Shown here: piece after piece, positions 9,795-17,335 of the stretch
Numbering within the stretch: the first letter of the stretch is position 1
Layout of the letters: every line of letters begins with the position of its first letter
Assembly: GCF_014982855.1 (NCBI RefSeq)
Contig: NZ_JADCKF010000001.1
Coordinates: 186,001-250,000, forward strand
Direction of reading: 5' to 3'
Source of the DNA: Pseudoflavonifractor gallinarum
GTDB taxonomy: Bacteria > Bacillota > Clostridia > Oscillospirales > Oscillospiraceae
Length of the DNA: 64,000 nt
Notes under the pieces: generated by a model
Database searches by the model: none
What the model saw: only the letters and a program-made list of their open reading frames with translations
What the model was told of the DNA's origin: nothing
Translations under genes and position numbers: made by a program

Positions 9795-10511
9795 ATGGCA
9801 AACGACCGACCGAAGCTGGGTATCCTGGGCGGCATGGGCCCCCAGGCCACGCTGGAGCTGTGCCAGCGCATCGTGGACTATACCGACGCCGACCGGGACC
9901 AGGACCATATCCCCACGCTGATTTACAACGATACCTGGATCCCCGACCGTACCGGGGCCATTCTGGGCGGCGATGCCCAGCGGTGCTATGAGGCCCTCCT
10001 GTCCGGGGGCCGGGTGCTGGAGGGGGCGGGCTGCTCCATTCTGGCCATTCCCTGCAACACCTCCCACTACTTTGCCGCCCGGCTCCAGGAGGACCTGGGG
10101 GGCATGAAGCTGCTCCACATGGTCCGGGAATCGGCCGCTGTGCTGGCCCGGCGGGGATGCCGCCGGGTGGGCGTTCTGGCCACCGACGGCACGGTGCGCA
10201 CCGGTGTCTATCAGCGGGAGCTCCAGGCGCTGGGGATCGAGTGTCCCCCGCTGCCGGAGGAGATCCAGCGCCGGGTCATGTCCATCATCTACGATGAGAT
10301 CAAGCGGGGCCGGCGAGGTACACCGGAGGACTTTGCCCCCATTGACCGGGCCGTGCGGGAGGAACTGGGATGCGACGGCGCGGTGCTGGGCTGTACCGAG
10401 CTGTCGGTCTTCCGGACCTTCCACGGCCTGCCGGAATTCTACCTGGACGCCCTAGATGTGCTGGCCCGTCGGTGTGTGACCGCCTGCGGTTATCCACTGC
10501 GGGAGTGCTAA
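9795..10511 (+). CDS. Aspartate/glutamate racemase family protein
   Basis: This 238-residue enzyme belongs to the cofactor-independent amino-acid racemases that use two cysteines. The first is in PCNTSHYF and the second in LGCTELSVF, both intact. The glycine-rich start LGILGGMGPQAT is characteristic of the aspartate racemase branch rather than glutamate racemase MurI. GAGAGGAGGAG precedes the ATG at 9795. Twenty bases separate it from the ATP-grasp ligase, so the pair is probably one operon producing D-Asp (or D-Glu) and attaching it, most likely to a peptidoglycan precursor. A strong terminator follows immediately. Confidence 0.88.
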   Translation: MANDRPKLGILGGMGPQATLELCQRIVDYTDADRDQDHIPTLIYNDTWIPDRTGAILGGDAQRCYEALLSGGRVLEGAGCSILAIPCNTSHYFAARLQEDLGGMKLLHMVRESAAVLARRGCRRVGVLATDGTVRTGVYQRELQALGIECPPLPEEIQRRVMSIIYDEIKRGRRGTPEDFAPIDRAVREELGCDGAVLGCTELSVFRTFHGLPEFYLDALDVLARRCVTACGYPLREC

Positions 10512-10516
10512 ATGTG

Positions 10517-10557
10517 GAAAACCCCCGCCGTTCCAATGGGAACGGCGGGGGTTTTTG
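10517..10557. terminator. Bidirectional Rho-independent terminator
   Basis: A 14-bp perfect stem (ACCCCCGCCGTTCC pairing with its complement at 10539-10552) with an AATG loop is flanked by A-rich sequence on the left and TTTTT on the right. It ends the racemase operon and the converging selenium operon. Confidence 0.9.
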
Positions 10558-10561
10558 CTGT

Positions 10562-10804
10562 TTATTCCTCTTCGTTTTGGAAGAGCAGGCGGTACTTCCC
10601 GCTTCCCTCTACGGCGTAGACCGCATCCAGGTCCTCGTCGGCCATGGCGGGGTCAAAGTCCATACCGAACTTGACACAGGTGCCGCAGGAGGCGGACAGT
10701 GCCCGGGGCACCGGCATCATGGCGGCGCTGTCTCCCAGCGCCCGGAGTTTCTTCTGAAAGGTCAGGGCGCCGAAGTGGGTGTGAAAGGTGGCAATCTGTT
10801 CCAT
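10562..10804 (-). CDS. DUF3343 protein, putative Se/S carrier
   Basis: An 80-residue cytoplasmic protein of the DUF3343 family, which recurs next to YedE/YedF and is thought to carry selenium or sulfur. The probable carrier motif is CGTC at residues 40-43. Its ATG lies one base beyond the stop of the YedF-like gene, so the two are translationally coupled, and the YedE transporter is just upstream on the same strand. The genetic context (YedE, YedF-like protein, SelD) is the main functional evidence; its biochemical role is not established. Confidence 0.8.
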   Translation of the reverse strand: MEQIATFHTHFGALTFQKKLRALGDSAAMMPVPRALSASCGTCVKFGMDFDPAMADEDLDAVYAVEGSGKYRLLFQNEEE

Positions 10805-10805
10805 C

Positions 10806-11009
10806 TTACTTGGTAATGGTCAGCTCAAAGTCCTCGCCCACGGCCCGGTGGCTCACCTGATAGCCGGCGTTGGAGGCGAAGCGGGTGATGTTCTGCACGG
10901 GAGTCATGCTGTCCACCAGCACCTTGAGGGGGGTGCCCTTCTGAAGGGCCTTCTTGGTCATCAAAACGGGTTCGGGGCAGGAGTAGCCCCGGGCGTCCAG
11001 TTCATTCAT
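10806..11009 (-). CDS. YedF/TusA-like sulfurtransferase-family protein
   Basis: A 67-residue TusA/SirA-fold protein. The family motif CPxP is present at residues 11-14 (C11-P-E-P), where the cysteine carries a persulfide in TusA and is proposed to carry selenium in YedF. It is shorter than full YedF (about 200 residues): this is only the N-terminal TusA module, and the adjacent DUF3343 gene supplies the other module as a separate chain. It sits 22 bases downstream of the YedE transporter, as expected for a protein that receives the imported selenium or sulfur species. Confidence 0.85.
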   Translation of the reverse strand: MNELDARGYSCPEPVLMTKKALQKGTPLKVLVDSMTPVQNITRFASNAGYQVSHRAVGEDFELTITK

Positions 11010-11031
11010 GGTTCTATGCTCCTTTCCGAAA

Positions 11032-12096
11032 TCAGGCTTTCTTGCGGTTGAGGTTGGCAGCGCCGATGGCGGCCACCACGATCAGACCCAGGATCACAGC
11101 GATCTGGCCATTGGCGGTGGGACCCTTGGCAGAAGAGGCCAGACCGAAGTTGTGGCAGAAGGCGGCGCCCACGACCATGCCCAGAACGGCCACGGAGGAG
11201 TCACTGTTGCCGCTGCCGGAGAGGATGAGCTGCCGCAGGGGGCAGCCGCCCAGCAGGACCGAGCCGAAGCCCACCAGGACCATGCCCAGCAGGTTCCACA
11301 GGCCGTCGTTATAGGCCACGGGCTGATCGGTAAACGAGAAGTTGACCGGATTGCCCAGGATCAGGTTGCCCACCAGGGCGGCCACAAAGATGGCGATGAA
11401 GCCCAGCAGCAGGTGGAAGTCCTGGAACAGGATGGCGTCGCGGATGCCGCCCACCATGCACAGGCGGGTCTTCTGGGCCAGAGCACCCACCACGAGGCCG
11501 GCGATCAGGGCCAGGGCGATGGGAGCGGCCTTGGAGCCGGGAGCTTCCGAGGAGAAGAAGATGAAGGCGGGACGGAGCACCAGCAGCACCAGCAGACCCA
11601 GGGAGATCAGGGGCATCACGAAGCCTTCGGCCTTGGGCTGGGGGGTGGATTTCTTCAGGGTGAAGCCGGCGCGCAGGAAGAAGGTGCCCACCAGAATGCC
11701 CAGAGCGAAGCCGATGAGGCCGAGCACCGCATTCAGGTCACCGCCGCCCAGACGCAGGACCATACGCAGGGGGCAGCCCAGGAACATCAGGGCGCCCACC
11801 ATCACACAAAAACCGAGCACAAAGCGCAGGACCGGGGACGAACCGCCGCGGACGTTGAATTCCTTCCCCACCATGGCCATGCCCATGGCGCCCAGAACCA
11901 GGCCGATGATCTCAGGCCGGATGTACTGAACTGTCTCTGCACGGTGGAGTCCCACAGCGCCGGCGATGTCCCGCAGGAAGCAGGCAATACAAAAGCCCAT
12001 GTTGTAGGGATTCCCCTGCCAGGAGAGGATGGCGGCGATCAAGCCCACCACCGCGCCGGCCACGATAATGAGGCCGTGCTGTTTCAGCTTTGACAT
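11032..12096 (-). CDS. yedE: YedE-family putative selenium transporter
   Basis: A 354-residue polytopic membrane protein of the YeeE/YedE family, whose members move thiosulfate or, in this clade, a selenium compound. Two internal halves are visible, each carrying cysteine motifs: GFCIACF and GCPLRMVLR in the first, TRLCMVGG and GGCPLRQLI in the second. These cysteines form the transport path in characterised YeeE. The start at 12096 follows AGGAGG by 8 bases; a longer reading frame to 12129 lacks a site. YedF-like and DUF3343 genes follow on the same strand and selD lies upstream, which supports selenium over sulfur as the substrate. Confidence 0.9.
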   Translation of the reverse strand: MSKLKQHGLIIVAGAVVGLIAAILSWQGNPYNMGFCIACFLRDIAGAVGLHRAETVQYIRPEIIGLVLGAMGMAMVGKEFNVRGGSSPVLRFVLGFCVMVGALMFLGCPLRMVLRLGGGDLNAVLGLIGFALGILVGTFFLRAGFTLKKSTPQPKAEGFVMPLISLGLLVLLVLRPAFIFFSSEAPGSKAAPIALALIAGLVVGALAQKTRLCMVGGIRDAILFQDFHLLLGFIAIFVAALVGNLILGNPVNFSFTDQPVAYNDGLWNLLGMVLVGFGSVLLGGCPLRQLILSGSGNSDSSVAVLGMVVGAAFCHNFGLASSAKGPTANGQIAVILGLIVVAAIGAANLNRKKA

Positions 12097-12148
12097 AAAA
12101 AGTTCCTCCTTTACCCTTGCACGCCACACAATGCGTACTTACTCGTTT

Positions 12149-12178
12149 ATTATAGCCGCCCTTTCCGCAGAATGGAAA
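12149..12178 (-). promoter_or_regulatory. Probable promoter of yedE operon
   Basis: Reading the minus strand, TTTCCA (12173-12178), an 18-bp spacer and a perfect TATAAT (12149-12154) lie 53 bases upstream of the yedE start. The rest of the 311-bp gap to selD (12179-12350) is very AT-rich and shows no gene. Confidence 0.5.
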
Positions 12179-12350
12179 TTGAAAACAACGATATAAATAT
12201 GGTGGTAATATTGAGAAAATCAATAAAGAAGCATGTGGAATAATTACAATATAATTTATTTTATTTTTAAATAAAATATTTCCAAGTGCAAACGGAAGGT
12301 GTATACTGAGGGGGAACAGTATGGGGAGGAGCATCCTGTGAGATCCGCGC

Positions 12351-12387
12351 AAAAAAACGGACCCCGGCTGAGCCGGAGTCCGTCTTT
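12351..12387 (-). terminator. Rho-independent terminator of selD
   Basis: Paired arms ACGGACCCCGGCT and AGCCGGAGTCCGT with one mismatch form a hairpin; on the minus strand it is followed by seven Us. It lies 21 bases after the selD stop. Confidence 0.85.
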
Positions 12388-12407
12388 CTATCGCGTGAAG
12401 CATAAAA

Positions 12408-13463
12408 TCAATAGCCGGGACGCAGACGTACCAGCTTGTCCCCGCGCGCTTTCACCATACCGATGGCAGCGCCGGGCACGCCCAGGTCCTTCAGACGCTG
12501 GAGGAGCTCACCGGAGCGGGATTCGGGCACCGTGATGAGCAGGCCGCCTGCCGTCTGGGGATCGTACATGGCGTCGGACCGCTCCAGCGCCACACCGGGC
12601 TCCACCACCACATCGTCGGCCAGATAGCCCATGTTGTTGTAGGCGCCGCCCGGGATGATGCCGTCTTTCGCCAGCTCCAGAGCCTTGGGGACGATGGGCA
12701 CCGCGTCGGCCCAGAGTTCAAAGCTCAGGCCGCATCCCTTGGCCATCTCCTGCACGTGGCCCAGCAGGCCGAAGCCGGTGATGTCGGTACAGGCGGTGGG
12801 ATGCACGGGGAGCATGGCCTCCTGTCCCTTTTTGTTGAGGGTGGTCATGATCGCGAGCATCTCGTCATACTCCGCCTGGGTGAGAAGCCCAGCCTTAGCG
12901 GCGGTAGAGAGAATGCCGGTACCAAGGGGCTTGGTGAGGACAAGGATATCGCCCTCTTTGGCCCCGTCATTGGTGAGAACCTCGTCCGGATGGGCAAATC
13001 CCATCACGCACAGCCCGTATTTGGGCTCCTTGTCCTCAATGCTGTGGCCGCCGACGATGACGGCACCCGCCTCCATCACCTTGTCATATCCGCCGGCCAG
13101 GATGCCCTGCACCACCTCCAGAGGCAGGCAGTTGGGGAAGGTGAGCAGATTCATGGCGATTTTCGGCGTGCCGCCCATGGCCCACACATCGGACAGGGCA
13201 TTGGTGGCGGCCACCTGACCGAACTGGAAGGGATCGTCCACAATGGGAGGGAAGAAATCCACCGTGGCGATCATGGCCGTCTCATCGTTGACGCGGTAGA
13301 CCGCCGCGTCGTCGCTGGAGTCAAACCCCACCATCAGATTCGGATCATAGATGCGGGGCAGATCGGCGAGCAGTTTTCCAAGGACACCCGGTCCTATTTT
13401 GGCCCCTCACCCACCGGCTGAGGTCATCTCGGTCAACTTGATCTTGCTTACATCCGACGACAT
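12408..13463 (-). CDS. selD: Selenide, water dikinase SelD, itself a selenoprotein with in-frame UGA
   Basis: SelD makes selenophosphate, the selenium donor for selenocysteine tRNA and other selenium uses. Conventional ORF calling starts at 13334 and loses the N-terminus. Reading upstream in the same frame from ATG 13461-13463 gives MSSDVSKIKLTEMTSAGG, then UGA (13407-13409), then GAKIGPGVLGKLL. The UGA falls exactly at the family's catalytic Cys/Sec site (residue 19), followed by the invariant glycine and lysine, so it is read as selenocysteine. The full protein is 351 residues, normal for SelD. A SECIS-like hairpin lies 11 bases downstream. The start is supported by family alignment more than by its Shine-Dalgarno site, which is weak (GTGGGTG). 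The organism must therefore encode SelA, SelB and tRNA-Sec elsewhere. Confidence 0.93.
13381..13395 (-). promoter_or_regulatory. SECIS-like stem-loop within selD
   Basis: On the minus strand AGGAC-CGGGU-GUCCU forms a 5-bp stem with a 5-base loop containing GGU, starting 11 bases after the UGA. Flanking CCA and UGG can extend the stem across an AAAU bulge. Distance, small apical loop with GGU and a bulged U match the general form of bacterial SECIS elements. Confidence 0.7.
13407..13409 (-). other. In-frame UGA selenocysteine codon of selD
   Basis: This UGA interrupts the selD frame at the catalytic Cys/Sec position, between GG and GAKIGPG; the frame is open and family-like on both sides. Confidence 0.9.
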
Positions 13464-13514
13464 ATTCCGCACCCACTTTCTTGTGTTATGGCTCTCCGGG
13501 GGAGAGCGTGTTCT

Positions 13515-13543
13515 ATTCTAACCCTGTTTCCTGCAAATAGCAA
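13515..13543 (-). promoter_or_regulatory. Possible selD promoter
   Basis: On the minus strand TTGCTA (13538-13543), a 17-bp spacer and TAGAAT (13515-13520). The leader between it and selD contains a small hairpin GCTCTCC-GGG-GGAGAGC on the plus strand (13491-13507). It lies in the 115-bp gap shared with the divergent LysR gene. Confidence 0.4.
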
Positions 13544-13578
13544 CCACAACCCGAGAAGAAGAGAGAGGAACGATCATT

Positions 13579-14517
13579 ATGCAACTCAAGCAACTGGAGG
13601 TCTTTGTGCAGGTGGCCCGCCTCAAAAGCTTTTCCAAGGCTGCCGACGCCCTCTACCTGACCCAGCCCACCATCAGCGCCCACATCAGCGCACTGGAGGG
13701 GGAATTGGGCAGTAAGCTGGTGGTCCGCTCCACCAAGGAGATCCAGCTTACCGCAACCGGCAATATCCTCTACGGCTATGCCAACCAGATCCTGGGCCTG
13801 TGCGAGCGGGCGGAGCAGGAGGTCAAGACGGCCTCCTCCGACATCCAGGGCGCCCTGTCCATTGCGGCCTCCACCGTGCCCTCCCAGTACCTGCTGCCCC
13901 GCATTCTGCCCCATCTGCGCAAGCGCTATCCCAAGGTCTTTTTCCAGGTGTTTCAGGGGGACAGCAGCCAGGTGGCCCAGCGCATCTTTGAAAACGGCGC
14001 GGAGATGGGAATCATCGGCTCGCCGGTACAGAAGGCGGGATGCGTCTGTACGCCCTTCTTTTCCGAGCGCATGGTGATCGTTACGCCCAATACGCCGGAA
14101 TTCCGGGAACTGGACGGGACCATTTCCGGACAGGTGCTGCGTGCCAGTCCCTTCCTGGTGCGGGAGCCCGGCTCGGGTACCCGCAAGCGCAGCGAGGAAT
14201 TCCTGCGGGGCATTGGGATCGATCCCCGGGAGCTGACCCTGGCGGCCCAGCTTCAGAGTACGGAGAGTATTTTGCAGGGGGTCAAGAACGGCCTGGGGAT
14301 CTCCATTGTGTCTGGGCTGGCGGCGGCGGACTATGTACAGATGGGCAGTATCCTGTCCTTCGACTACGATAGTCCTCTGCTGGACCGGCAGTTCTATCTG
14401 ATCCATCACCGCACCCGGCCCCACTCCCCGGCCGCATCTATGCTGCTGCAGGAGCTCCCCCGGTATTTTCAGGGGGAGATTGAGGCGGGCAGCCTGAAAG
14501 CGGAACCGACATCGTAA
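13579..14517 (+). CDS. LysR-family transcriptional regulator, selenium-metabolism associated
   Basis: A 312-residue LysR-type regulator. The N-terminal winged helix (residues 1-60) carries the typical FSKAADALYLTQPTISAHI recognition helix; a co-inducer binding domain follows from about residue 90, with REPGSGTRKRSEEF in the position commonly seen in this family. It is transcribed divergently from selD with a 115-bp shared gap, the usual arrangement for a LysR protein that controls its neighbour. The subfamily found beside selD and yedE in other Firmicutes is described as selenium-metabolism associated. The inducer is unknown; a selenium compound or purine is possible. Confidence 0.88.
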   Translation: MQLKQLEVFVQVARLKSFSKAADALYLTQPTISAHISALEGELGSKLVVRSTKEIQLTATGNILYGYANQILGLCERAEQEVKTASSDIQGALSIAASTVPSQYLLPRILPHLRKRYPKVFFQVFQGDSSQVAQRIFENGAEMGIIGSPVQKAGCVCTPFFSERMVIVTPNTPEFRELDGTISGQVLRASPFLVREPGSGTRKRSEEFLRGIGIDPRELTLAAQLQSTESILQGVKNGLGISIVSGLAAADYVQMGSILSFDYDSPLLDRQFYLIHHRTRPHSPAASMLLQELPRYFQGEIEAGSLKAEPTS

Positions 14518-14518
14518 A

Positions 14519-14552
14519 AACCGGCCCTGCCGCAGCTGCGGCAGGGCCGGTT
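14519..14552. terminator. Hairpin terminator between converging LysR and BMP genes
   Basis: Perfect 15-bp inverted halves (CCGGCCCTGCCGCAG and complement, 14521-14550), extended by AA/TT. The T-run is on the minus-strand side, so it mainly ends the BMP lipoprotein transcript and perhaps also the LysR transcript. Confidence 0.7.
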
Positions 14553-14576
14553 CCGTTCGCTTCTCAGGGGCGAAAT

Positions 14577-15620
14577 TTAGTTGAAATACTCGGTAATACC
14601 GGTCTCGCCGATGTCGTACTCGTTGGGGATATCGATCTTACCGGCCTTGATGTCTTCCACGGTCTGCTCGACCTGAGCCACCACATCCTCAGGCAGGGTG
14701 GCCTTGAAGTCCTCGTTCCACTGGAAGGAGATAATGCCCTCCTTCATGCCGAGATACTGGATCTCGCCGGAGGCCTCACCGTTCATGACGGACTCAAACG
14801 CAGCCACATAGGCGCCGGGGGCGTCCACCATCATGTTGCCGGCCACCTGCTCAGGAGCACCGGAAATGTAGTCGCCAAAGACGCCGAAGGCATACACACC
14901 CTCGGACTCAGACACGGCCTTGATGGCGCCGCTGTTGCCCTCGTCGGCATTGGGGAAGATCACGTCGGCGCCGCCCTGGATCTGGCTCTGGATGGTCTCA
15001 TAGGCCTCGTTGGAGTTGGAGGCGCTCAGGACGGAGAACTTGACCACGTTGTTGGGGTCCACGCTCTTGGCGCCCAGGGCAAAGCCCACGCCGGGCTTGG
15101 TAAAGGAGGGGTAGTCGCCGCTGACGATGGTGCCCATGACGCCGCTCTGGGTGAGCAGGCCGGCCAGAACGCCGCAGACATAGCCGCCCTCCTCGGTGCT
15201 CATGCACATGGGGAACTGATTCTCACCGGTCACGGCACCGCCGTTGGTAATGAACCAGGTGTCGGGGTAGTCGGGAGCCACTTCGGAGAAGTACTCGGCA
15301 AACTGGCCGCCCTGGCCAAAGACGATCTTGTAGCCCTCGGCAGCCATATTTTCGGCCTCGGCCCGGGCGTCGTCAGCCGTGGTGACCGAGTCGATGATGG
15401 CCACCTGGCAGCCGTACTTCTCCTCAATGGCACGCACGCCGTCGGCGCCCTGCTGGCAGTAGCCGCCGTCGGTGGGAGAGCCGGAGAGCATGACGCCGAC
15501 TTTCCAGGTAGAGGGGTCGTCAGAAGCAGCCTGGGTGGGTTCGGTCCCGCCGCCGCCACAGCCGGAGAGAGCCGCTGTGAGAAGAGAGCAGGACAGGAGC
15601 AGAGAAAGTGCCTTTTTCAT
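14577..15620 (-). CDS. BMP-family substrate-binding lipoprotein, copy 1
   Basis: A 347-residue lipoprotein with a signal peptide and lipobox LSGC (C21), so it is anchored outside the membrane. The BMP/PnrA family binds purine nucleosides for ABC import. Family features seen are the start VGVMLSGSPTDGGYCQQGADG, GQGGQFAEYF, and FPNADEGNSGAIKA. It is closely similar to the next gene throughout, so the two arose by tandem duplication. It has its own promoter (15684-15712) and a GAGGAGG site. No ABC permease or ATPase is adjacent. The setting beside a xanthine dehydrogenase and purine permeases suggests that the ligand is a purine or purine nucleoside. Confidence 0.85.
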   Translation of the reverse strand: MKKALSLLLSCSLLTAALSGCGGGGTEPTQAASDDPSTWKVGVMLSGSPTDGGYCQQGADGVRAIEEKYGCQVAIIDSVTTADDARAEAENMAAEGYKIVFGQGGQFAEYFSEVAPDYPDTWFITNGGAVTGENQFPMCMSTEEGGYVCGVLAGLLTQSGVMGTIVSGDYPSFTKPGVGFALGAKSVDPNNVVKFSVLSASNSNEAYETIQSQIQGGADVIFPNADEGNSGAIKAVSESEGVYAFGVFGDYISGAPEQVAGNMMVDAPGAYVAAFESVMNGEASGEIQYLGMKEGIISFQWNEDFKATLPEDVVAQVEQTVEDIKAGKIDIPNEYDIGETGITEYFN

Positions 15621-15683
15621 GTGGGTATCCTCCTCAAAATGAATCAGTGCGCGGGGTCATCAGAAGAATTTTCCGATACCACT

Positions 15684-15712
15684 ATCATAATCAAAAAGGA
15701 TTCCGCCGTCAA
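15684..15712 (-). promoter_or_regulatory. Promoter of BMP lipoprotein copy 1
   Basis: On the minus strand TTGACG (15707-15712), a 17-bp spacer and TATGAT (15684-15689), 63 bases from the start codon and downstream of the terminator of copy 2. Confidence 0.6.
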
Positions 15713-15725
15713 GGGAAACGGCGGT

Positions 15726-15763
15726 AAAATGGGCCCGTTTGGTCATCCAAACGGGCCCATTTT
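15726..15763 (-). terminator. Terminator of BMP lipoprotein copy 2
   Basis: A perfect 17-bp stem AAAATGGGCCCGTTTGG / complement with a TCAT loop. It separates the two BMP genes, so each is its own transcription unit. Confidence 0.85.
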
Positions 15764-15774
15764 GATGGTGTGAT

Positions 15775-16848
15775 TTAGTTGAAATAGACCTCGGTTCCGG
15801 TCTCGCCGATCTCATACTCGTTGGGGATGTCGATCTTGCCGGCCTTGATATCCTCGATGGTCTGCTCCGCAGCAGCCACCACATCCTCGGGCAGGGTGGC
15901 CTTCAGGTCCTCGTTCCACTCGAAGGAGATGACGCCTTCCTTCATGCCCAGGAACATAATGTCGCCCGTGGTCTCGCCGTTCATGATGGCATCAAACACG
16001 GCCACATAGGCGCCGGGGGCGTCGGGCAGGCTGTTGCCGATGACCTGGTTGGGGGCGCCGGAGATGTAGTCGCCGAACACGCCGAAGCCATAGACCTCGG
16101 GGTTCTCAGACACGGCCTTGATGGCACCGGAGGTACCCTCGTTGGCGTTGGGGAACAGGAAGTCGGCACCGCTCTGGATCTGGCTCAGCGCGGTCTCATA
16201 GGCCTCGTTGGTGTTGGTGGCGCTGAGGACGGCGGATTTGACCGTCACATCGGGGTTGACGCTCTTGGCGCCCAGAGCAAAGCCCACGCCGGGCTTGGTA
16301 AAGGAGGGCCAGTCACTGCCGGCAATTACGCCCAGCGTATTGGTCTTGGTCATCATGCCAGCGATCACGCCGCAGACATAACCGCCCTCCTCCGTGCTCA
16401 TGCACATGGGGAACTGATTTTCGCCCACCACGGAACCACCGTTGGTGACGAACCAGGTGTCAGGATAGTCGGGAGCCACTTCGGAGAAGTACTCGGCAAA
16501 CTCACCGCCCTGACCAAAGATGACTTTGTAGCCCTCAGCGGCCATGTTCTCGGCCTCGGAGCGGGCCATGTCGGCCGTGGTGACCGAGTCGATGATCGCG
16601 ACCTGGCTGTCATCCAGACCGTATTTTTCCTGAATGGCACGTACGCCGTCGGCGCCCTGCTGGCAGTAGCCGCCGTCGGTGGGAGGGCCGGAGAGCATGA
16701 CGGCAATCTTGATGTCATCATACTCAGAGCCGCCGGAAGCACCGGAATCGCCTGTGGGAGCAGTGGACGGCTCGGCCGAAGAGCCGCCGCAGGCGGACAT
16801 CCCCACCATGAGAGCGCCGGCGAGGAACAAGGGAATCAGCTTTTTCAT
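15775..16848 (-). CDS. BMP-family substrate-binding lipoprotein, copy 2
   Basis: A 357-residue lipoprotein paralogous to the gene downstream. The signal peptide ends in the lipobox MSAC (C20), followed by a Ser/Gly/Thr-rich linker longer than in copy 1. The binding-protein core has the same landmarks, from VMLSGPPTDGGYCQQGADG to the C-terminal IPNEYEIGETG. Start at 16848 is chosen for the signal peptide and a GGAGGATA site; the frame continues upstream to 17058, but that stretch encodes no plausible protein and contains the structured leader. As for copy 1, a purine-type ligand is inferred from family and context, and no ABC permease is nearby. Confidence 0.85.
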   Translation of the reverse strand: MKKLIPLFLAGALMVGMSACGGSSAEPSTAPTGDSGASGGSEYDDIKIAVMLSGPPTDGGYCQQGADGVRAIQEKYGLDDSQVAIIDSVTTADMARSEAENMAAEGYKVIFGQGGEFAEYFSEVAPDYPDTWFVTNGGSVVGENQFPMCMSTEEGGYVCGVIAGMMTKTNTLGVIAGSDWPSFTKPGVGFALGAKSVNPDVTVKSAVLSATNTNEAYETALSQIQSGADFLFPNANEGTSGAIKAVSENPEVYGFGVFGDYISGAPNQVIGNSLPDAPGAYVAVFDAIMNGETTGDIMFLGMKEGVISFEWNEDLKATLPEDVVAAAEQTIEDIKAGKIDIPNEYEIGETGTEVYFN

Positions 16849-17122
16849 TACATTATCCTCCTTTTGATTGGCATGACTGGGTGCATCTAGTCTATGCAGT
16901 GGGATACGCGCCCATGAGAGCGGGCTGATTCGCCGGTGTGACAGACACCGCCGGATATGCCTCCTGTATGCACCTCCAGATGGAAGATGCGGGCACAGGC
17001 TTGGAGAACCTCTGAGACCCTTCGGCATGGGGACAGAGTTGCGTCCGTCCAAGGTCATACCCCCGTGGGTGAAAGGAATGGCTCACCACAGTGATATCGT
17101 CAAGAATCACAAAAAGATTATA
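16849..17122 (-). promoter_or_regulatory. Long structured leader of BMP copy 2 with promoter, unidentified RNA element
   Basis: On the minus strand a TATAAT (17117-17122) with a weak TTCACC -35 (17142-17147) puts the transcript start near 17108, leaving about 255 bases before the ATG. The leader is GC-rich, unlike the AT-rich flank, and can fold: a strong hairpin CCGGCGGTGT-CTGTC-ACACCGGCG, a GGTGA/TCACC hairpin near its 5' end, GGAC/GTCC arms, and CCTGT/ACAGG arms. It does not match the purine, TPP, SAM, glycine, lysine, cobalamin or FMN consensus that I know. It may be a ligand-sensing or other structured RNA. The remaining 17123-17283 is AT-rich with no gene. Confidence 0.45.
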
Positions 17123-17283
17123 TCATATGAAGACTATATGTGGTGAACTTGCCACTATTCTAAAGGACGAATGAAAAAAAGTCAAGAGGAAATGGTCTAT
17201 TTAAATAAAATAAAGGTGATTATTTAAAAGGTATTTGTCAAAATAGACAAAAATGAAATGAGGAGTTTACCTTATGGAACTTC

Positions 17284-17316
17284 AAAAAAGCGGCGTGCAG
17301 TTCATCTGCACGCCGC
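17284..17316 (-). terminator. Terminator of xanthine dehydrogenase gene
   Basis: GCGGCGTGCAG-TTCAT-CTGCACGCCGC stem-loop (17290-17316) followed on the minus strand by six Us. Confidence 0.85.
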
Positions 17317-17335
17317 CTTTCGGTCAGGGTAAAAT

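Noticed and set aside
11008-12093. 361-codon plus-strand frame opposite yedE
   Set aside because: Composition (Gln/His/Ala/Gly) is typical of an antisense shadow of a membrane protein.
16849-17058. N-terminal extension of BMP copy 2 (about 70 codons)
   Set aside because: The encoded stretch is not protein-like and would bury the signal peptide; the region folds as a leader RNA.
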